Part shown: positions 31,778-41,340 of the stretch, piece after piece
Numbering within the stretch: position 1 is the first letter of the stretch
Layout: each line of letters begins with the position of its first letter
Assembly (NCBI GenBank): GCA_030262895.1
Contig: JAJSZW010000017.1
Location: 1-42,792, forward strand
Length of the DNA stretch: 42,792 nucleotides
Origin: Deltaproteobacteria bacterium
GTDB taxonomy: Bacteria; Desulfobacterota; Desulfobacteria; Desulfobacterales; ETH-SRB1
Direction: 5' to 3'
The notes under the pieces: generated by a model
The model's input: the letters and a program-made list of their open reading frames with translations, nothing else
Told to the model about the DNA's origin: nothing
Databases searched by the model: none
Program-made: the position numbers and the translations under genes

Positions 31778-33064
31778 ATGAATCGCGAAAATTCCAATAA
31801 GCTTTTCAACATGGCTATTAATGTAATCCCAGGTGGTGTTAACAGTCCGGTGCGTGCTTGCAAGTCCGTAGGAGCTGAACCTGTATTTATTGATCATGCA
31901 GAAGGATGTATGATTTATGATGCAGATGGCAATGGTTTCATCGACTACATTGGCTCATGGGGACCAATGATACTTGGGCACAGGCATCCGGCGGTTATTA
32001 AGGCTATTGCATCTGTCCTTAATCGCGGCACAAGTTTTGGAGCGCCTACAGATCTTGAAATAGTGCTGGCTGAAATGGTTATAGATGCGGTTTCTTCTGT
32101 TGATATGGTTCGTATGGTTAATTCCGGCACAGAGGCTACAATGAGCGCTATAAGGCTTGCCCGGGGGGTAACCGGTCGTGATGCAATAATTAAATTTGAT
32201 GGATGTTATCACGGTCATGCAGACACCCTTCTTGTTGAGGCAGGATCAGGCGTTGCCACATTAGGCATCCCAGGAAGTCCCGGAGTGCCTGAATCCTTTG
32301 TGGCTCACACCCTTTCGCTGCCCTATAATGACATAGAAAGTGTTAAGAAGGTTATGGATGAGCAGGGAGATAAAATTGCCTGTATAATAGTTGAACCAAT
32401 TGCAGGAAATATGGGACTTGTAAGACCTGTTGACGGTTTTCTGGAGACTTTAAGGGAAGTAACTGAAAAGAGCGGCAGCATACTGATATTTGATGAAGTT
32501 ATGACGGGTTTCAGAGTTGCATACGGCGGTGCTCAGTCTTTGTATGGAATATTGCCGGATATTACATGTCTCGGTAAAATTATCGGAGGAGGATTACCAG
32601 TTGGAGCTTATGGAGGCAAGCGTGAAATCATGGAACATATTGCGCCGCATGGGCCTGTATATCAGGCAGGGACTTTGTCAGGCAATCCGGTTGCTATGGC
32701 CGCGGGGATTGCAACACTCATGCAATTAAAGAAGCCTGGATTCTATGAAAATCTCGATAAAAAGGCAGACCTTCTTGCAACCGGTCTTGAGAAAGCTGCG
32801 GAAAAGGCAGGAGTAAATGCCAGGGTTGACAGGGCAGGCTCAATGCTCGGCCTTTTTTTCACGGATAGAGATGTTAAAAATTTTGAAGATGCAAAGACCA
32901 GTGATCTTGATATGTTTGCAGCCTATTACAAGGGTATGCTGGAAAAAGGAATTTACCTTGCTCCTTCCCAGTTTGAAGCGCTTTTTGTTTCGGCAGCACA
33001 TGAGACAGAACACATCGATAAGACAATAGAAGCGGCAGAAGAGGTGCTAAAAGATTTAGGCTGA
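31778..33064 (+). CDS. hemL: Glutamate-1-semialdehyde 2,1-aminomutase
   Basis: PLP enzyme converting glutamate-1-semialdehyde to 5-aminolevulinate, the precursor of haem, sirohaem and cobalamin (C5 pathway), in the cytoplasm. Length 428 is canonical. Signatures include [17 protein letters not shown] at the N-terminus, [50 protein letters not shown], and the PLP-binding Lys267 in [17 protein letters not shown]. Its stop codon lies at the edge of a GGCTGAAGG-type palindrome, which probably terminates it and the convergent hydrolase gene. Confidence 0.97.
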   Translation: MNRENSNKLFNMAINVIPGGVNSPVRACKSVGAEPVFIDHAEGCMIYDADGNGFIDYIGSWGPMILGHRHPAVIKAIASVLNRGTSFGAPTDLEIVLAEMVIDAVSSVDMVRMVNSGTEATMSAIRLARGVTGRDAIIKFDGCYHGHADTLLVEAGSGVATLGIPGSPGVPESFVAHTLSLPYNDIESVKKVMDEQGDKIACIIVEPIAGNMGLVRPVDGFLETLREVTEKSGSILIFDEVMTGFRVAYGGAQSLYGILPDITCLGKIIGGGLPVGAYGGKREIMEHIAPHGPVYQAGTLSGNPVAMAAGIATLMQLKKPGFYENLDKKADLLATGLEKAAEKAGVNARVDRAGSMLGLFFTDRDVKNFEDAKTSDLDMFAAYYKGMLEKGIYLAPSQFEALFVSAAHETEHIDKTIEAAEEVLKDLG

Positions 33065-33122
33065 AGGTAGATAGACCGAAGGCTGAAGCCCACTTTTACC
33101 TTCAGCCTTCAGCCTATCCACC
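33057..33122. repeat. GGCTGAAGG palindrome, likely bidirectional terminator
   Basis: GATAGACCGAAGGCTGAAG and CTTCAGCCTTCAGCCTATC form a long stem around a short loop, between the convergent hemL and hydrolase genes. It is a shortened relative of the 173-bp family (compare 6063-6141) and includes the hemL stop. Confidence 0.65.
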
Positions 33123-33128
33123 TGTTTT

Positions 33129-33845
33129 TTATGGAATGCTTTTTAATTTACCTACAGAAAGGTCATGAAGTGGAATAAGTATATCTGCCATTTCCTTTAA
33201 TTTCTGCATTGAATCATAAGCTTCCATGACATTTATATGCACGCCCGGTGCAATGGCCGGACCTGATGAGGGGAAATTTTTATCATTACAGCACAAACCA
33301 GTGATAATGGCTTTCCCTTTTGATGTATTTACAGATACAGACTGGCCTCCAACCGAATGGCCGGGAGTAAAAATCACATCAATTCCATCCAAAATATTTG
33401 CATCTCCCTCTATCTCAATTACATTAACATCATCAAGAACGTCAGGATAATATCTGTGATCAACAGGATGTGGATTTTTTAAAAAATCGTGTTCTGCTTT
33501 TTGCACATAAACATCAGCATTTGAGCATTTATAATCATTTTCACAATGATCATTATGAAGGTGGGTGTGAATAATCACATCTATGTCTTCCGGCTTTAAA
33601 TTTAATGTTGCAAGAGCGTCCTCAAATTCAAGTATATCAAACCCGCAGTTTTTTCTCACCTCGTCAGACACAACAAATTGTTCAAGTCCTGTGTCGACAA
33701 GTATGTTTTTATCCCCACCTTTTAAATAAAAAACATAGATAGGCAGTAAAATCCTTTTTCCGTAATCATGAAGATATGTCATTACACCCTGATCAGTCTC
33801 ATTAATACCGACAACCAGAGGATGAATAGTATATTCCTGCATCAT
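33129..33845 (-). CDS. Metallo-beta-lactamase-fold hydrolase (AHL-lactonase-like)
   Basis: A 238-residue MBL-fold enzyme. The metal motif HTHLHNDH (His95, His97, Asp99, His100) follows VIIHT, preceded by NILVDTGLEQF. VIFTPGHSVGGQSVSV supplies the next His, and AIITGLCC stands where the bridging Asp of the family is expected. LIPLHD near the end gives the last His. This subgroup resembles N-acyl homoserine lactonases, but substrate cannot be decided. ATG 33845 (followed by a second ATG) is chosen because AAGGAGTGT directly precedes it; the in-frame TTG at 33878 would add 11 residues and put the Shine-Dalgarno inside the gene. Confidence 0.85.
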   Translation of the reverse strand: MMQEYTIHPLVVGINETDQGVMTYLHDYGKRILLPIYVFYLKGGDKNILVDTGLEQFVVSDEVRKNCGFDILEFEDALATLNLKPEDIDVIIHTHLHNDHCENDYKCSNADVYVQKAEHDFLKNPHPVDHRYYPDVLDDVNVIEIEGDANILDGIDVIFTPGHSVGGQSVSVNTSKGKAIITGLCCNDKNFPSSGPAIAPGVHINVMEAYDSMQKLKEMADILIPLHDLSVGKLKSIP

Positions 33846-33915
33846 ACACTCCTTGTATCTCTTTTGAATTTCTATCAAAAAATAATCTTGTGAAAATACC
33901 GGCTAAAAGGGAATA

Positions 33916-34338
33916 TCATCGCCAATTGTACCCGAGCCTGACGACTTGGGGGGGGGGCGTATCAGAAGCCTGAGTATTTAAAGGTGGCTCATCTGAATTT
34001 GCAGAATCTCTTCCACCTAAAAACTGAACATCAGATGCGACAATTTCAGTAGTATATCTTGTAACTCCGTCCTTTTCCCATGATCTTGTCTGTAAACGGC
34101 CTTCAATGTAAACCTGCTTGCCTTTTGAAAGATATTCGCCGCATATTTCTCCAAGTCTTCTAAAAGCTACGATACGATGCCATTCTGTGCGTTCTTTTTT
34201 TTCTCCGGTAGCTTTGTCCTTCCACTCTTCAGATGTAGCTATACTGAAATTCGCGACAGCAGCGCCATCCGGAGTATAGCGTACTTCGGGATCTCTGCCC
34301 AAACGTCCGATCAGCATTACCTTGTTAATACCTGACAT
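33916..34338 (-). CDS. ssb: Single-stranded DNA-binding protein, C-terminus frameshifted
   Basis: Binds single-stranded DNA in replication, repair and recombination. Residues 1-110 are a standard SSB OB-fold ([23 protein letters not shown] at the start, [35 protein letters not shown] in the middle). The acidic tail normally ends in DDIPF and recruits partner proteins. Here a run of ten C (minus strand; G at 33948-33957) shifts the frame, giving a short VVRLGYNWR ending. With nine C the frame would read through [14 protein letters not shown] to a stop at 33903-33905. This is either a sequencing or assembly error or a real slippery tract. GGGAGG precedes the start. Confidence 0.92.
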   Translation of the reverse strand: MSGINKVMLIGRLGRDPEVRYTPDGAAVANFSIATSEEWKDKATGEKKERTEWHRIVAFRRLGEICGEYLSKGKQVYIEGRLQTRSWEKDGVTRYTTEIVASDVQFLGGRDSANSDEPPLNTQASDTPPPQVVRLGYNWR

Positions 34339-34394
34339 ATTTATACCTCCCTAAAATTATTAAAATTATAATGAAAGAGTTTATCCTGCATTTT

Positions 34395-34484
34395 TTCGAC
34401 CTGTGCAGTTAGCTTTTAGCCATTAGCAGTTAGCTTTTGGATAAAACTGTTCAACATCCTCTTTACCTCATTGACCTGTTGATC
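34395..34484. repeat. Half copy of the 28491 palindromic element
   Basis: TTTCGACCTGTGCAGTTAGC and the following 70 bases match the left half of the element at 28491 with few changes. The right inverted end is missing. It lies between ssb and the phosphate transporter genes. Confidence 0.75.
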
Positions 34485-34559
34485 TTGCATACAACTTATA
34501 AAACAAAGTTGCTCTTGATGTCAATCATAGCAAAAGACTTGCTTGTTTTTTTATAGAGG

Positions 34560-35483
34560 TTAAACAAACAATTTTATGAAGAGGATTGTCAGGATACCTG
34601 CTGATACAGGTGTCATAATCCAACCAGCAGCAATTTTGGCGACTATTTTGGCGCTTACAGTACGTAATCCTCCTACGATACCAACCCCTACTATAGCGCC
34701 TACTATAGCCTGAGATGAAGAGACCGGGACGCCGATTTGAGTAAAGATATGAAGGGTAAATGATAGCGCCAAAATGGTAACAAAGGCAGAAAAGGGATCC
34801 AAAGGAGCAATTCCCTTGCCAACGGTAAGCATTACCTTTTTGCCATAGGTGATAATACCAAGGGCAATGCTGAGACCACCAATTAATGAGGCCATTCCCG
34901 CTGACAGTAATCCTGACCCCACATAAACGCCGGTTACATTAGCTACATTATTCGAGCCAAGCGAATAGGCCCCATAGCAACCCGCCACAATAATTCCAGT
35001 AGAATAAAGGTAGTTGAGGTGGGTAATGTTTGTAATGGTCTTATCTAAAACATATCTTAAACTTCGGTGAAGAAAGTATGCGAAGACGATAGCGCCAACA
35101 GGGGTGACTATCCAACAGATGATGATTTTGAAAAGCTTGGAGAAATCTGCAGTTCCTGATAGAATTCCGGCGCCTATAACTGCGCCGATAATTGCTTGGG
35201 AAGCTGAGGCTGGAATAGCAAAATAAGTGAGAACGGTCATGGTAATGCCGGCCGCCACTGAGCAATAAAAGGCCTCTATACTGAGAAGGGTGGAGAGTTC
35301 GGCAACAGTTTCCATGCATTTGGGGCCTTCAAGGAGAGCGCCGAATAACACGAAGATTGCTGTTAGAAATATAGCTGTTCTATATTTTATAGTACCTGTT
35401 GCGACGCCTGTTCCGAAAATATTTGCAGCATCATTGGCTCCAAGGCTCCAGCCCAGAAGAACACCACTCAAGACCTTCCACAT
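34560..35483 (-). CDS. Inorganic phosphate transporter, PiT family
   Basis: A 307-residue polytopic membrane protein that couples phosphate uptake to a cation gradient. The duplicated PiT signature is visible: GANDAANIFGTGVATG in the first half and GSNNVANVTGVYVGSG in the second. The repeated SQAIIGAVIGAG and SQAIVGAIVGVG motifs are also present. About nine to ten hydrophobic segments fit the family. It follows a DUF47 gene and a CBS-domain gene on the same strand, the usual PiT-accessory arrangement. The N-terminus starts close to the first signature, so the first helix is short compared with some relatives. Confidence 0.92.
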   Translation of the reverse strand: MWKVLSGVLLGWSLGANDAANIFGTGVATGTIKYRTAIFLTAIFVLFGALLEGPKCMETVAELSTLLSIEAFYCSVAAGITMTVLTYFAIPASASQAIIGAVIGAGILSGTADFSKLFKIIICWIVTPVGAIVFAYFLHRSLRYVLDKTITNITHLNYLYSTGIIVAGCYGAYSLGSNNVANVTGVYVGSGLLSAGMASLIGGLSIALGIITYGKKVMLTVGKGIAPLDPFSAFVTILALSFTLHIFTQIGVPVSSSQAIVGAIVGVGIVGGLRTVSAKIVAKIAAGWIMTPVSAGILTILFIKLFV

Positions 35484-35522
35484 AATTTACTACATCCAAG
35501 TCCTTAAATCATCAAGAGCGGA

Positions 35523-36152
35523 TTATTTCATGCTCACATTTATAATTTGGAGATAATCACTGGCATCTTCAACAATATCACTTATATTGGTAAGCCCTGA
35601 TATAAAATCAGATAAGATTTTCCCCTCCCAGAAATTGCTTATAGGTATTTTATGAATGTCCTTAATTAAACTGAATTTGATATCATCGATCTTTTTCTCA
35701 TAAATTCTTATAGCCAGTGTTTTCTCTCTCAGGTCATCTCGTTTCAACAGCGCCTCGAATGTTATTAAGAGCATTTCACAGATCTTTATATTTAGATACG
35801 CGATTCTAATACATTCACTTTTTATCTGTTCGGGAATTTTTCCATCTAAGCAATAATGAGCTGTGTCTCCAAGTACATCAAAAACATGATCGACAATCTC
35901 AACAAATCTGCACAGGTCTGGTCTGAGGTATGGTAGAAAAGCGCCTTCATATATTTTTGAGATAATTTCTCTCCGGATAGAATCACTTTCACGTTCGAGA
36001 TCAATTAAATTCCGCATAAGATTTCGGTCGTTGTTTTCTAAAGCTGTTCTGAACAAGTCACAAGCAGAGCAGAGGAGTTTGATATGTTCCCTCATATTGT
36101 CTGTAACTTCCTGTTCTTTTTTGCTAAGGGACAGAATTTTTTCAAAAATCAT
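35523..36152 (-). CDS. DUF47 (PhoU-like) phosphate transport accessory protein
   Basis: A 209-residue all-helical PhoU-like protein. The pattern ERESDSIRREIISKIYEGAFLPYLRPDLCRFVEIVDHVFDVLGDTAHYCLDG is characteristic of DUF47 proteins, which pair with PiT transporters and probably regulate them at the membrane. A second half (EKKIDDIKFSLIKDI and LTNISDIVEDASDYLQIINVS) repeats the helical bundle. ATG 36152 follows GAGG by 5 bases and overlaps the CBS gene by 11 bases; the alternative GTG lies 6 bases earlier. Placed between the CBS gene and the PiT gene in one operon. Confidence 0.88.
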   Translation of the reverse strand: MIFEKILSLSKKEQEVTDNMREHIKLLCSACDLFRTALENNDRNLMRNLIDLERESDSIRREIISKIYEGAFLPYLRPDLCRFVEIVDHVFDVLGDTAHYCLDGKIPEQIKSECIRIAYLNIKICEMLLITFEALLKRDDLREKTLAIRIYEKKIDDIKFSLIKDIHKIPISNFWEGKILSDFISGLTNISDIVEDASDYLQIINVSMK

Positions 36153-36546
36153 GCTCACCTCTTGCCCTCATGATCAGAGTGCCTGCCATAAGGTCTAATA
36201 AAGCGATTACACCAATAATTTCTTCGCCGTCACATACAAGAATTCTTGCAATTTTCTTATTCTCCATTAATGATGCGACTTCATTTATGTTTGCATTCTT
36301 ATCGACACAGATCGCCGGCTTTGAGGCAATTTCTGAGACTTTAATATCTTTGGGATCCAAACCTTTGGCCAGCACTTTAAAAACTATATCTCTTGCTGTG
36401 ATAATTCCATAGTTCAAGCCTTTTCCTGGAAATCTGACCATTAACGATCGAATTCGTCTATCGACCATTTTTTCAACCGCATCATATACTGTTCTATCAG
36501 CGTCAACAAATTCTATTTTCGTTGTCATGAGTTCTTGTACTTTCAT
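36142..36546 (-). CDS. CBS-pair protein of the phosphate transport operon
   Basis: A 134-residue protein consisting of two CBS domains: VQELMTTKIEFVDADRTVYDAVEKMVDRRIRSLMV and VSEIASKPAICVDKNANINEVASLMENKKIARILV, each followed by the GIITARDIVF and GVIALLDLM strands. Such pairs bind adenosine nucleotides and act as energy or nucleotide sensors. ATG 36546 is chosen because GGGGGA lies just upstream; the GTG at 36567 would add seven residues over the Shine-Dalgarno. First gene of the CBS-DUF47-PiT operon, so it may regulate phosphate uptake. Inferred from context. Confidence 0.85.
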   Translation of the reverse strand: MKVQELMTTKIEFVDADRTVYDAVEKMVDRRIRSLMVRFPGKGLNYGIITARDIVFKVLAKGLDPKDIKVSEIASKPAICVDKNANINEVASLMENKKIARILVCDGEEIIGVIALLDLMAGTLIMRARGEHDF

Positions 36547-36566
36547 ATCTTCCCCCGTTCTTTTCA

Positions 36567-36733
36567 CCTAAATTGAGCAATTTTTTACTCGACCTGCACC
36601 AATCTTTTGCGCACCAAGGACTTGCGAAAAGTCTCGACATATCCATTGGTATGCCTACGCTTTTCGCAAACCTTGCTGCATCAAAATCTTGGCACATTTC
36701 TTCGCAAAAAATCGCTCAACTTAGGTTTTATTC
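36567..36733. repeat. Imperfect palindromic element upstream of the phosphate operon
   Basis: CCTAAATTGAGCAATTTTTT at the left and AAAAAATCGCTCAACTTAGG at the right are inverted. TTGCGAAAAGTCTCG and TACGCTTTTCGCAA are inside. It begins about 20 bp upstream of the CBS gene start, so it lies over the probable promoter of that operon. Confidence 0.6.
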
Positions 36734-36846
36734 AAAAATCCAGAGATTTGATAGAGGCTGTTTCAGAACCTCTGGATAAGTAATTTTGGTTTGAAAAAAG
36801 TCATAAAAGATGTTTTTTCCATCCTTGTTTAAATATTATAATTATC

Positions 36847-37018
36847 GTAACTACTCACGTAGTCAGGCTGAAGCTGTTTAGACTGAAGGCTGAAGGGGTC
36901 AGAAGAGCACGATTGCCGTACTTTGGCGGAAATATCTGATTCTTGCATCAAACAAGGCTTTTAATGCGTTTTTTCCTAACAGTCTTCAGTCTTCAGCCTA
37001 TCTACCTGAGTAGTTACC
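36847..37018 (-). repeat. 173-bp palindromic element (MITE-like), copy 3
   Basis: GTAACTACTCACGTAGTCAG to CCTGAGTAGTTACC, inverted relative to copy 2 at 9806 and sharing its GAGCACGATTGCCGTACTTT core. Flanked by AATTATC on both sides (36840-36846 and 37019-37025), a 7-bp duplication. Confidence 0.87.
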
Positions 37019-37084
37019 AATTATCATACTTTGACAAAATATGTTAGCAAAAAGGAGGTAATATGCGTTTCCCTCATCTTTTTT

Positions 37085-37182
37085 CGTCGGGACGAAGATG
37101 TAATCGCTGTTGGTGATGCTAAAATGCCGGGTAATATCGGCTCGGCATTGAGAAGTGCTGTGGAGGCAGCACTGGTTATATA
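37085..37182 (+). pseudogene. Remnant of a flavin/NAD oxidoreductase C-terminus
   Basis: The frame DEDVIAVGDAKMPGNIGSAL, then RSAVEAALVI and TAA (37180-37182), resembles the end of FAD/NAD-dependent oxidoreductases of the 2,4-dienoyl-CoA/enoate reductase type, where a conserved GDA segment precedes a final helix. Only about 30 codons survive and the frame is closed upstream within a few codons. The nearby ATG at 37063 with AAAGGAGG is in another frame. It suggests that the 173-bp element or the R-M operon replaced the rest of the gene. Confidence 0.35.
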
Positions 37183-37323
37183 ATACCCTCGTTTCGCTCC
37201 CTCTATTATAGCAATTTTCATAAATATGTTATATTTAAGGTATCTGAACTTCAAAACGTCTCGCGAGATAGCCTGCAATGGGGTTATCCGGTTTTTTACT
37301 AATTTTTGGTCAACAATCATGAA

Positions 37324-37344
37324 ATCTGTGGGAATAGTCAGAAA
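37324..37344 (+). other. 21-bp sequence shared with the BREX leader
   Basis: Identical to 12159-12179 (begins ATCTGTGGGAATAGTCAGAA). It ends 26 bases before the hsdM start, inside the likely leader. Confidence 0.6.
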
Positions 37345-37370
37345 AAGTGAATTAAGAACTGGAGAAATAC

Positions 37371-38924
37371 ATGGCAAAAGCCAAAAAGAACAACAACAGC
37401 GAAGAACCGATAGAAAAACAGCTCTGGAAAGCAGCCGATAAGCTCAGAAAAAATATTGATGCCGCTGAATACAAGCACATTATTCTGGGATTGATATTCC
37501 TGAAGTATATTTCTGATGCTTTTGAAGAGTTGTTTGACAAGCTGAAAAAAGGTGAAGGCGAATATGCCGGGGCCGACCCGGAAGACAAAGACGAATACAA
37601 GGCAGAGAATGTATTTTTTGTGCCGGAAATTGCCCGTTGGTCTTATCTGCAATCCAAAGCTAAATTGCCGGAAATCGGCAAAGAGGTTGACCATGCTATG
37701 GATGCCATTGAAAAGGATAATCCTTCGCTTCGGGATGTGTTGCCGAAAGTGTATGCAAGGGGCAACCTTGACCCCACCAATCTTGGCGGTTTGATTGACC
37801 TTGTTGGAAACATTGCTCTGGGTGATGCCAAAGCCCGAAGCGCCGATGTGCTTGGGCATGTATTTGAATATTTCCTTGGTGAATTTGCTCTGGCAGAAGG
37901 CAAAAAGGGCGGCCAGTTCTATACCCCGCGAAGCGTTGTTGAACTGCTGGTAGAAATGCTGGAACCATACAAAGGCAGGGTGTTTGACCCCTGTTGTGGT
38001 TCCGGTGGCATGTTTGTGCAGTCGGAAAAGTTTATTGCCGACCATCAGGGCAGGGTGAATGATATTTCCATTTACGGGCAGGAGAGCAACCAGACCACCT
38101 GGCGGCTGGCAAAGATGAATCTGGCGATTCGGGGCATCGACAGTTCTCAGGTGAAATGGAACAACGAAGGCTCATTTTTAAATGACAGTCACAAGGATTT
38201 AAAAGCCGATTATGTGATTGCCAATCCGCCCTTTAATGACAGCGACTGGAGCGGCGATTTTCTTAGAAAAGACGGCAGATGGAAATACGGCACACCGCCC
38301 ATCGGAAACGCCAACTATGCCTGGATACAACATTTCCTGTATCACTTAAGCCCCAGCGGCCAAACCGGTTTTGTTTTGGCAAAAGGAGCCTTGACTTCCA
38401 AAACATCCGGTGAAGGAGAGATCCGCAAAGAATTGATTGAAGCCCGCTTGGTGGATTGTATCGTCAACCTGCCTGCCAAACTGTTTTTAAATACCCAGAT
38501 CCCGGCCAGCTTATGGTTCTTGAGCCGCAATAAAGCCAACGGCAAATTTCGCAACCGCACAGATGAAATCCTCTTTATTGATGCCCGCAATATGGGGCAT
38601 TTGATCAATCGCAGAACACGGGAGTTTTCAGCGGAGGATATTGCCACCATCGCGGGAACCTATCATAACTGGCGCAATCCGGACGGTGATTATGAAGATG
38701 TCAAAGGGTTTTGTAATTCCGCTTCAATTGAAAGAGTGCGGGAACTGGATTATGTGCTGACACCGGGGCGGTATGTGGGCTTGGCTGTTGAAGATGATGA
38801 TTTTGATTTTAATGATCGGTTCAGCAAGCTGAAAGCGCAGTTTGGGGAGCAGTTGAAAGAGGAAGTGAGGCTGAACAAGCTTATCCTGGAAAACCTCGGA
38901 AAAATTGAGATGAAAAATGGCTGA
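37371..38924 (+). CDS. hsdM: Type I restriction-modification methyltransferase subunit
   Basis: A 517-residue N6-adenine methyltransferase subunit of a type I system. The N-terminal HsdM helical domain ([35 protein letters not shown]) precedes the catalytic domain with [17 protein letters not shown], motif [15 protein letters not shown] and catalytic motif NPPF in [14 protein letters not shown]. With HsdS it methylates the recognition site and with HsdR it cleaves unmodified DNA. TGGAGAAATAC precedes the ATG. It overlaps the ORF6N gene by 8 bases. All expected motifs are intact, so an active enzyme is likely. Confidence 0.96.
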   Translation: MAKAKKNNNSEEPIEKQLWKAADKLRKNIDAAEYKHIILGLIFLKYISDAFEELFDKLKKGEGEYAGADPEDKDEYKAENVFFVPEIARWSYLQSKAKLPEIGKEVDHAMDAIEKDNPSLRDVLPKVYARGNLDPTNLGGLIDLVGNIALGDAKARSADVLGHVFEYFLGEFALAEGKKGGQFYTPRSVVELLVEMLEPYKGRVFDPCCGSGGMFVQSEKFIADHQGRVNDISIYGQESNQTTWRLAKMNLAIRGIDSSQVKWNNEGSFLNDSHKDLKADYVIANPPFNDSDWSGDFLRKDGRWKYGTPPIGNANYAWIQHFLYHLSPSGQTGFVLAKGALTSKTSGEGEIRKELIEARLVDCIVNLPAKLFLNTQIPASLWFLSRNKANGKFRNRTDEILFIDARNMGHLINRRTREFSAEDIATIAGTYHNWRNPDGDYEDVKGFCNSASIERVRELDYVLTPGRYVGLAVEDDDFDFNDRFSKLKAQFGEQLKEEVRLNKLILENLGKIEMKNG

Positions 38925-39816
38925 GAATAAAATTGTTAATGCTGACAATCTCCAATGCCTTATTTATACCATTCGTGGCGTTCAAGTAATGTACGATACT
39001 GATTTGGCTGAGTTGTATGACGTGGAAATAAAAAGGCTTAATGAACAAGTAAAAAGAAACCGGGAAAGATTTCCTGAAGAGTTTATGTTTCAAATCACTG
39101 ATGAAGAGTTCGCATCTTTAAGGTCGCAAAATGCGACCTTAGAGATCGGCAGAGGCAGGCATCGAAAGTATCTGCCCTATGTTTTCACAGAACAAGGGGT
39201 AGCGATGCTATCCGCAGTATTGCGAAGCAAAACAGCGGTTAAAGTCAGTATACAGATAATCAAAGCCTTTGTTGCAATGCGTAAATTCATTACGAGAAAT
39301 GCTCAGATTTTTTACAGGCTTGACGCAGTGGAACAAAAGCAGCTTAAGCACAAAACTGAAACAGATGAAAAATTTGACCGGATATTTAAAGCCATAGAAT
39401 CAAAAGAAATCACGCCGAAGCAAGGGGCCTTTTTTGATGGCCAAATTTTTGATGCGTATCAATTTGTTTGCGACCTTATCAGAACAGCACGGAATACAAT
39501 ATTAATTATTGATAATTATATTGATGATACTGTTTTGACCCATCTCACAAAAAGAAACAAAGGTGTAAAAGTTACGATTCTCACAAAAACAATATCAAAA
39601 CAACTGGCATTGGATATAAAGAAATTCAATGAACAGTATCCGGCCATCAAGATAAAAAAGTTCACGAACTCCCATGACAGGTTTATCATCATCGACAATA
39701 CCACAGTCTATCATTTCGGCGCTTCCCTGAAAGACCTCGGAAAGAAATGGTTTGCATTCTCGAAGATGGATATCGGGGCGGTTGAGATGCTTTCAAGGTT
39801 GGAGGGGATGAAGTGA
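38917..39816 (+). CDS. ORF6N-domain DNA-binding protein with PLD-like C-terminus
   Basis: A 299-residue protein. Residues about 10-125 are an ORF6N domain ([31 protein letters not shown], then [22 protein letters not shown]), the phage-type DNA-binding domain often found inside type I R-M operons. After a coiled linker, residues about 175-299 look like one half of a phospholipase-D fold: [24 protein letters not shown], and SHDRFIIID with GASLKDLG, where Arg replaces the usual Lys of HxK. It overlaps hsdM (8 bases) and hsdS (4 bases). It could modulate the R-M complex or be an accessory nuclease. The PLD relation is inferred from pattern. Confidence 0.82.
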   Translation: MAENKIVNADNLQCLIYTIRGVQVMYDTDLAELYDVEIKRLNEQVKRNRERFPEEFMFQITDEEFASLRSQNATLEIGRGRHRKYLPYVFTEQGVAMLSAVLRSKTAVKVSIQIIKAFVAMRKFITRNAQIFYRLDAVEQKQLKHKTETDEKFDRIFKAIESKEITPKQGAFFDGQIFDAYQFVCDLIRTARNTILIIDNYIDDTVLTHLTKRNKGVKVTILTKTISKQLALDIKKFNEQYPAIKIKKFTNSHDRFIIIDNTTVYHFGASLKDLGKKWFAFSKMDIGAVEMLSRLEGMK

Positions 39817-41015
39817 TGAGTGAGTGGATACCGCATAATTTAGGGGAACTGATTGAGGTTCAAAATGGCTATGCTTTTAAATCGAAAGACTTTGATGATT
39901 TTAACGGTATACCCGTAATCAAGATAAAGAACGTTGCCTCTGGTGAATTGCGAATGGATGATATTAAGTATTATCCACTTACGATTGCAGGATTGGAAAG
40001 ATTTGTAATTTCTAAAAATGATATATTAATTGCTTTAACCGGTTCTCATGTTAACCAACCTTCTTCGATCGTTGGAAAAGTTGCCAGATATACAAATGAT
40101 GAAATATCTTTATTAAATCAAAGGGTTGGCAAGATATATTCGTTGGATGAGAAAGAAACTAATGAAGACTACATTTATTGGTTTTTTAAGCAGTGGGAAG
40201 TTACACTTGAATTAGCTCTTAATGCTGGAGGAAGTGCGAATCAAGCTAATATTTCAGGAAAATTAATAAAAACACTTGAATTAGAGTTGCCCCCTCTCCC
40301 CGAACAGCGCGCCATCGCCTCGGTGCTTTCCAGTCTCGATGACAAGATAGACCTGCTCCACCGCCAGAATAAAACCCTCGAAGCCATGGCGGAAACGCTT
40401 TACAGGCAGTGGTTTGTGGAGGAAGCGAAGGAGGATTGGGGGAAAACTATACTTGGTAATGTTGTTGAAACAACTTCAGGGGGAACCCCATCAAGAAAGA
40501 AAATGGAATACTATGAAAATGGAATTTATCATTGGATTAAATCGAAAGAATTGACAGGCAGCTTCATTATGGAAACAGAAGAAAAAATAACTGATGAAGC
40601 GCTAAGAAACTCATCTGCTAAGCTATTGCCTAAAAATTCAATCCTGATTGCCATGTATGGTGCTACAGTTGGAGAATATTCAATAATTTCAAAAGAAATG
40701 ACATGCAATCAAGCTATCTGTGCTTTAAAACCAAATGAACAATACCCTTATACATTTTTATTCCTGTTAATCAAAAACATGAAAGAGGAATTAATCAATA
40801 TAGCTGTCGGCTCAGCTCAACAAAATATCAGTCAACTATTGATAAAGCAGATACCGATACCTCCCCCTGACGATAAAATATTAGAATTTCACGTAAAAAC
40901 AGAACGAATTTTTGAAAAAATAAAAAAGAACATTAAACAAATCCAAACTCTAAAAAAACTCCGGGATACGCTATTGCCAAAACTGATGAGTGGTGAAGTC
41001 CGGGTGAAAATATGA
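39813..41015 (+). CDS. hsdS: Type I restriction-modification specificity subunit
   Basis: A 400-residue HsdS with two target-recognition domains, each followed by a conserved helical spacer. The central spacer is LPPLPEQRAIASVLSSLDDKIDLLHRQNKTLEAMAETLYRQWFVEE and the final one ends KLRDTLLPKLMSGEVRVKI. The first TRD begins WIPHNLGELIEVQNGYAFKSKDF and the second GKTILGNVVETTSGGTPSRKK. It decides the bipartite DNA sequence recognised. The recognition sequence cannot be read from the protein by eye. Immediately after the stop comes a RAYT remnant that separates it from hsdR. Confidence 0.94.
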   Translation: MMSEWIPHNLGELIEVQNGYAFKSKDFDDFNGIPVIKIKNVASGELRMDDIKYYPLTIAGLERFVISKNDILIALTGSHVNQPSSIVGKVARYTNDEISLLNQRVGKIYSLDEKETNEDYIYWFFKQWEVTLELALNAGGSANQANISGKLIKTLELELPPLPEQRAIASVLSSLDDKIDLLHRQNKTLEAMAETLYRQWFVEEAKEDWGKTILGNVVETTSGGTPSRKKMEYYENGIYHWIKSKELTGSFIMETEEKITDEALRNSSAKLLPKNSILIAMYGATVGEYSIISKEMTCNQAICALKPNEQYPYTFLFLLIKNMKEELINIAVGSAQQNISQLLIKQIPIPPPDDKILEFHVKTERIFEKIKKNIKQIQTLKKLRDTLLPKLMSGEVRVKI

Positions 41016-41016
41016 A

Positions 41017-41340
41017 AAATGGTTCTATAACGGGCGACGGCAACAAACAAAAGGGCAACCACAAGGGATTGCCCTTACTGGTACGGAAAAATCGGGCGAA
41101 CGTACATTGGGCGAACACATAGGTTCTCCCCTACATGCGATGATTCAATGGTTTAAAACAATGACCACCAATGAATATATTCGGGGTGTAAAAAATAATG
41201 ATTGGCCACGGTTTAACAAAAAATTATGGCAACGCAATTATTACGAACACATTATCCGTAATGAAAAATCCTGTTATCAAATATCGGAATATGTACAAAC
41301 CAATCCCGTGAAATGGCAGGATGATAAATATTATGTCTAA
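41017..41340 (+). pseudogene. C-terminal remnant of a second RAYT transposase
   Basis: An open frame, with no clear start, reads TKGQPQGIALTGTEKSGERT, then LGEHIGSPLHAMIQWFKTMTTNEYIRGVKNNDWPRFNKKLWQRNYYEHIIRNEKS and SEYVQTNPVKW. This is the C-terminal third of a REP-associated Y1 transposase of a different subgroup from the one in pglX. The HUH part is missing, while the motif with the catalytic Tyr (SEYVQTNP) remains. It starts at the hsdS stop and its own stop overlaps the hsdR ATG (ATGTCTAA), so it may be translated as a 77-codon peptide (TTG 41107) and couple hsdR translation. Confidence 0.8.

Noticed and set aside
37024..37377. 117-codon minus-strand frame upstream of hsdM
   Set aside because: It has no recognisable pattern and covers a plus-strand oxidoreductase-like remnant and the hsdM leader.
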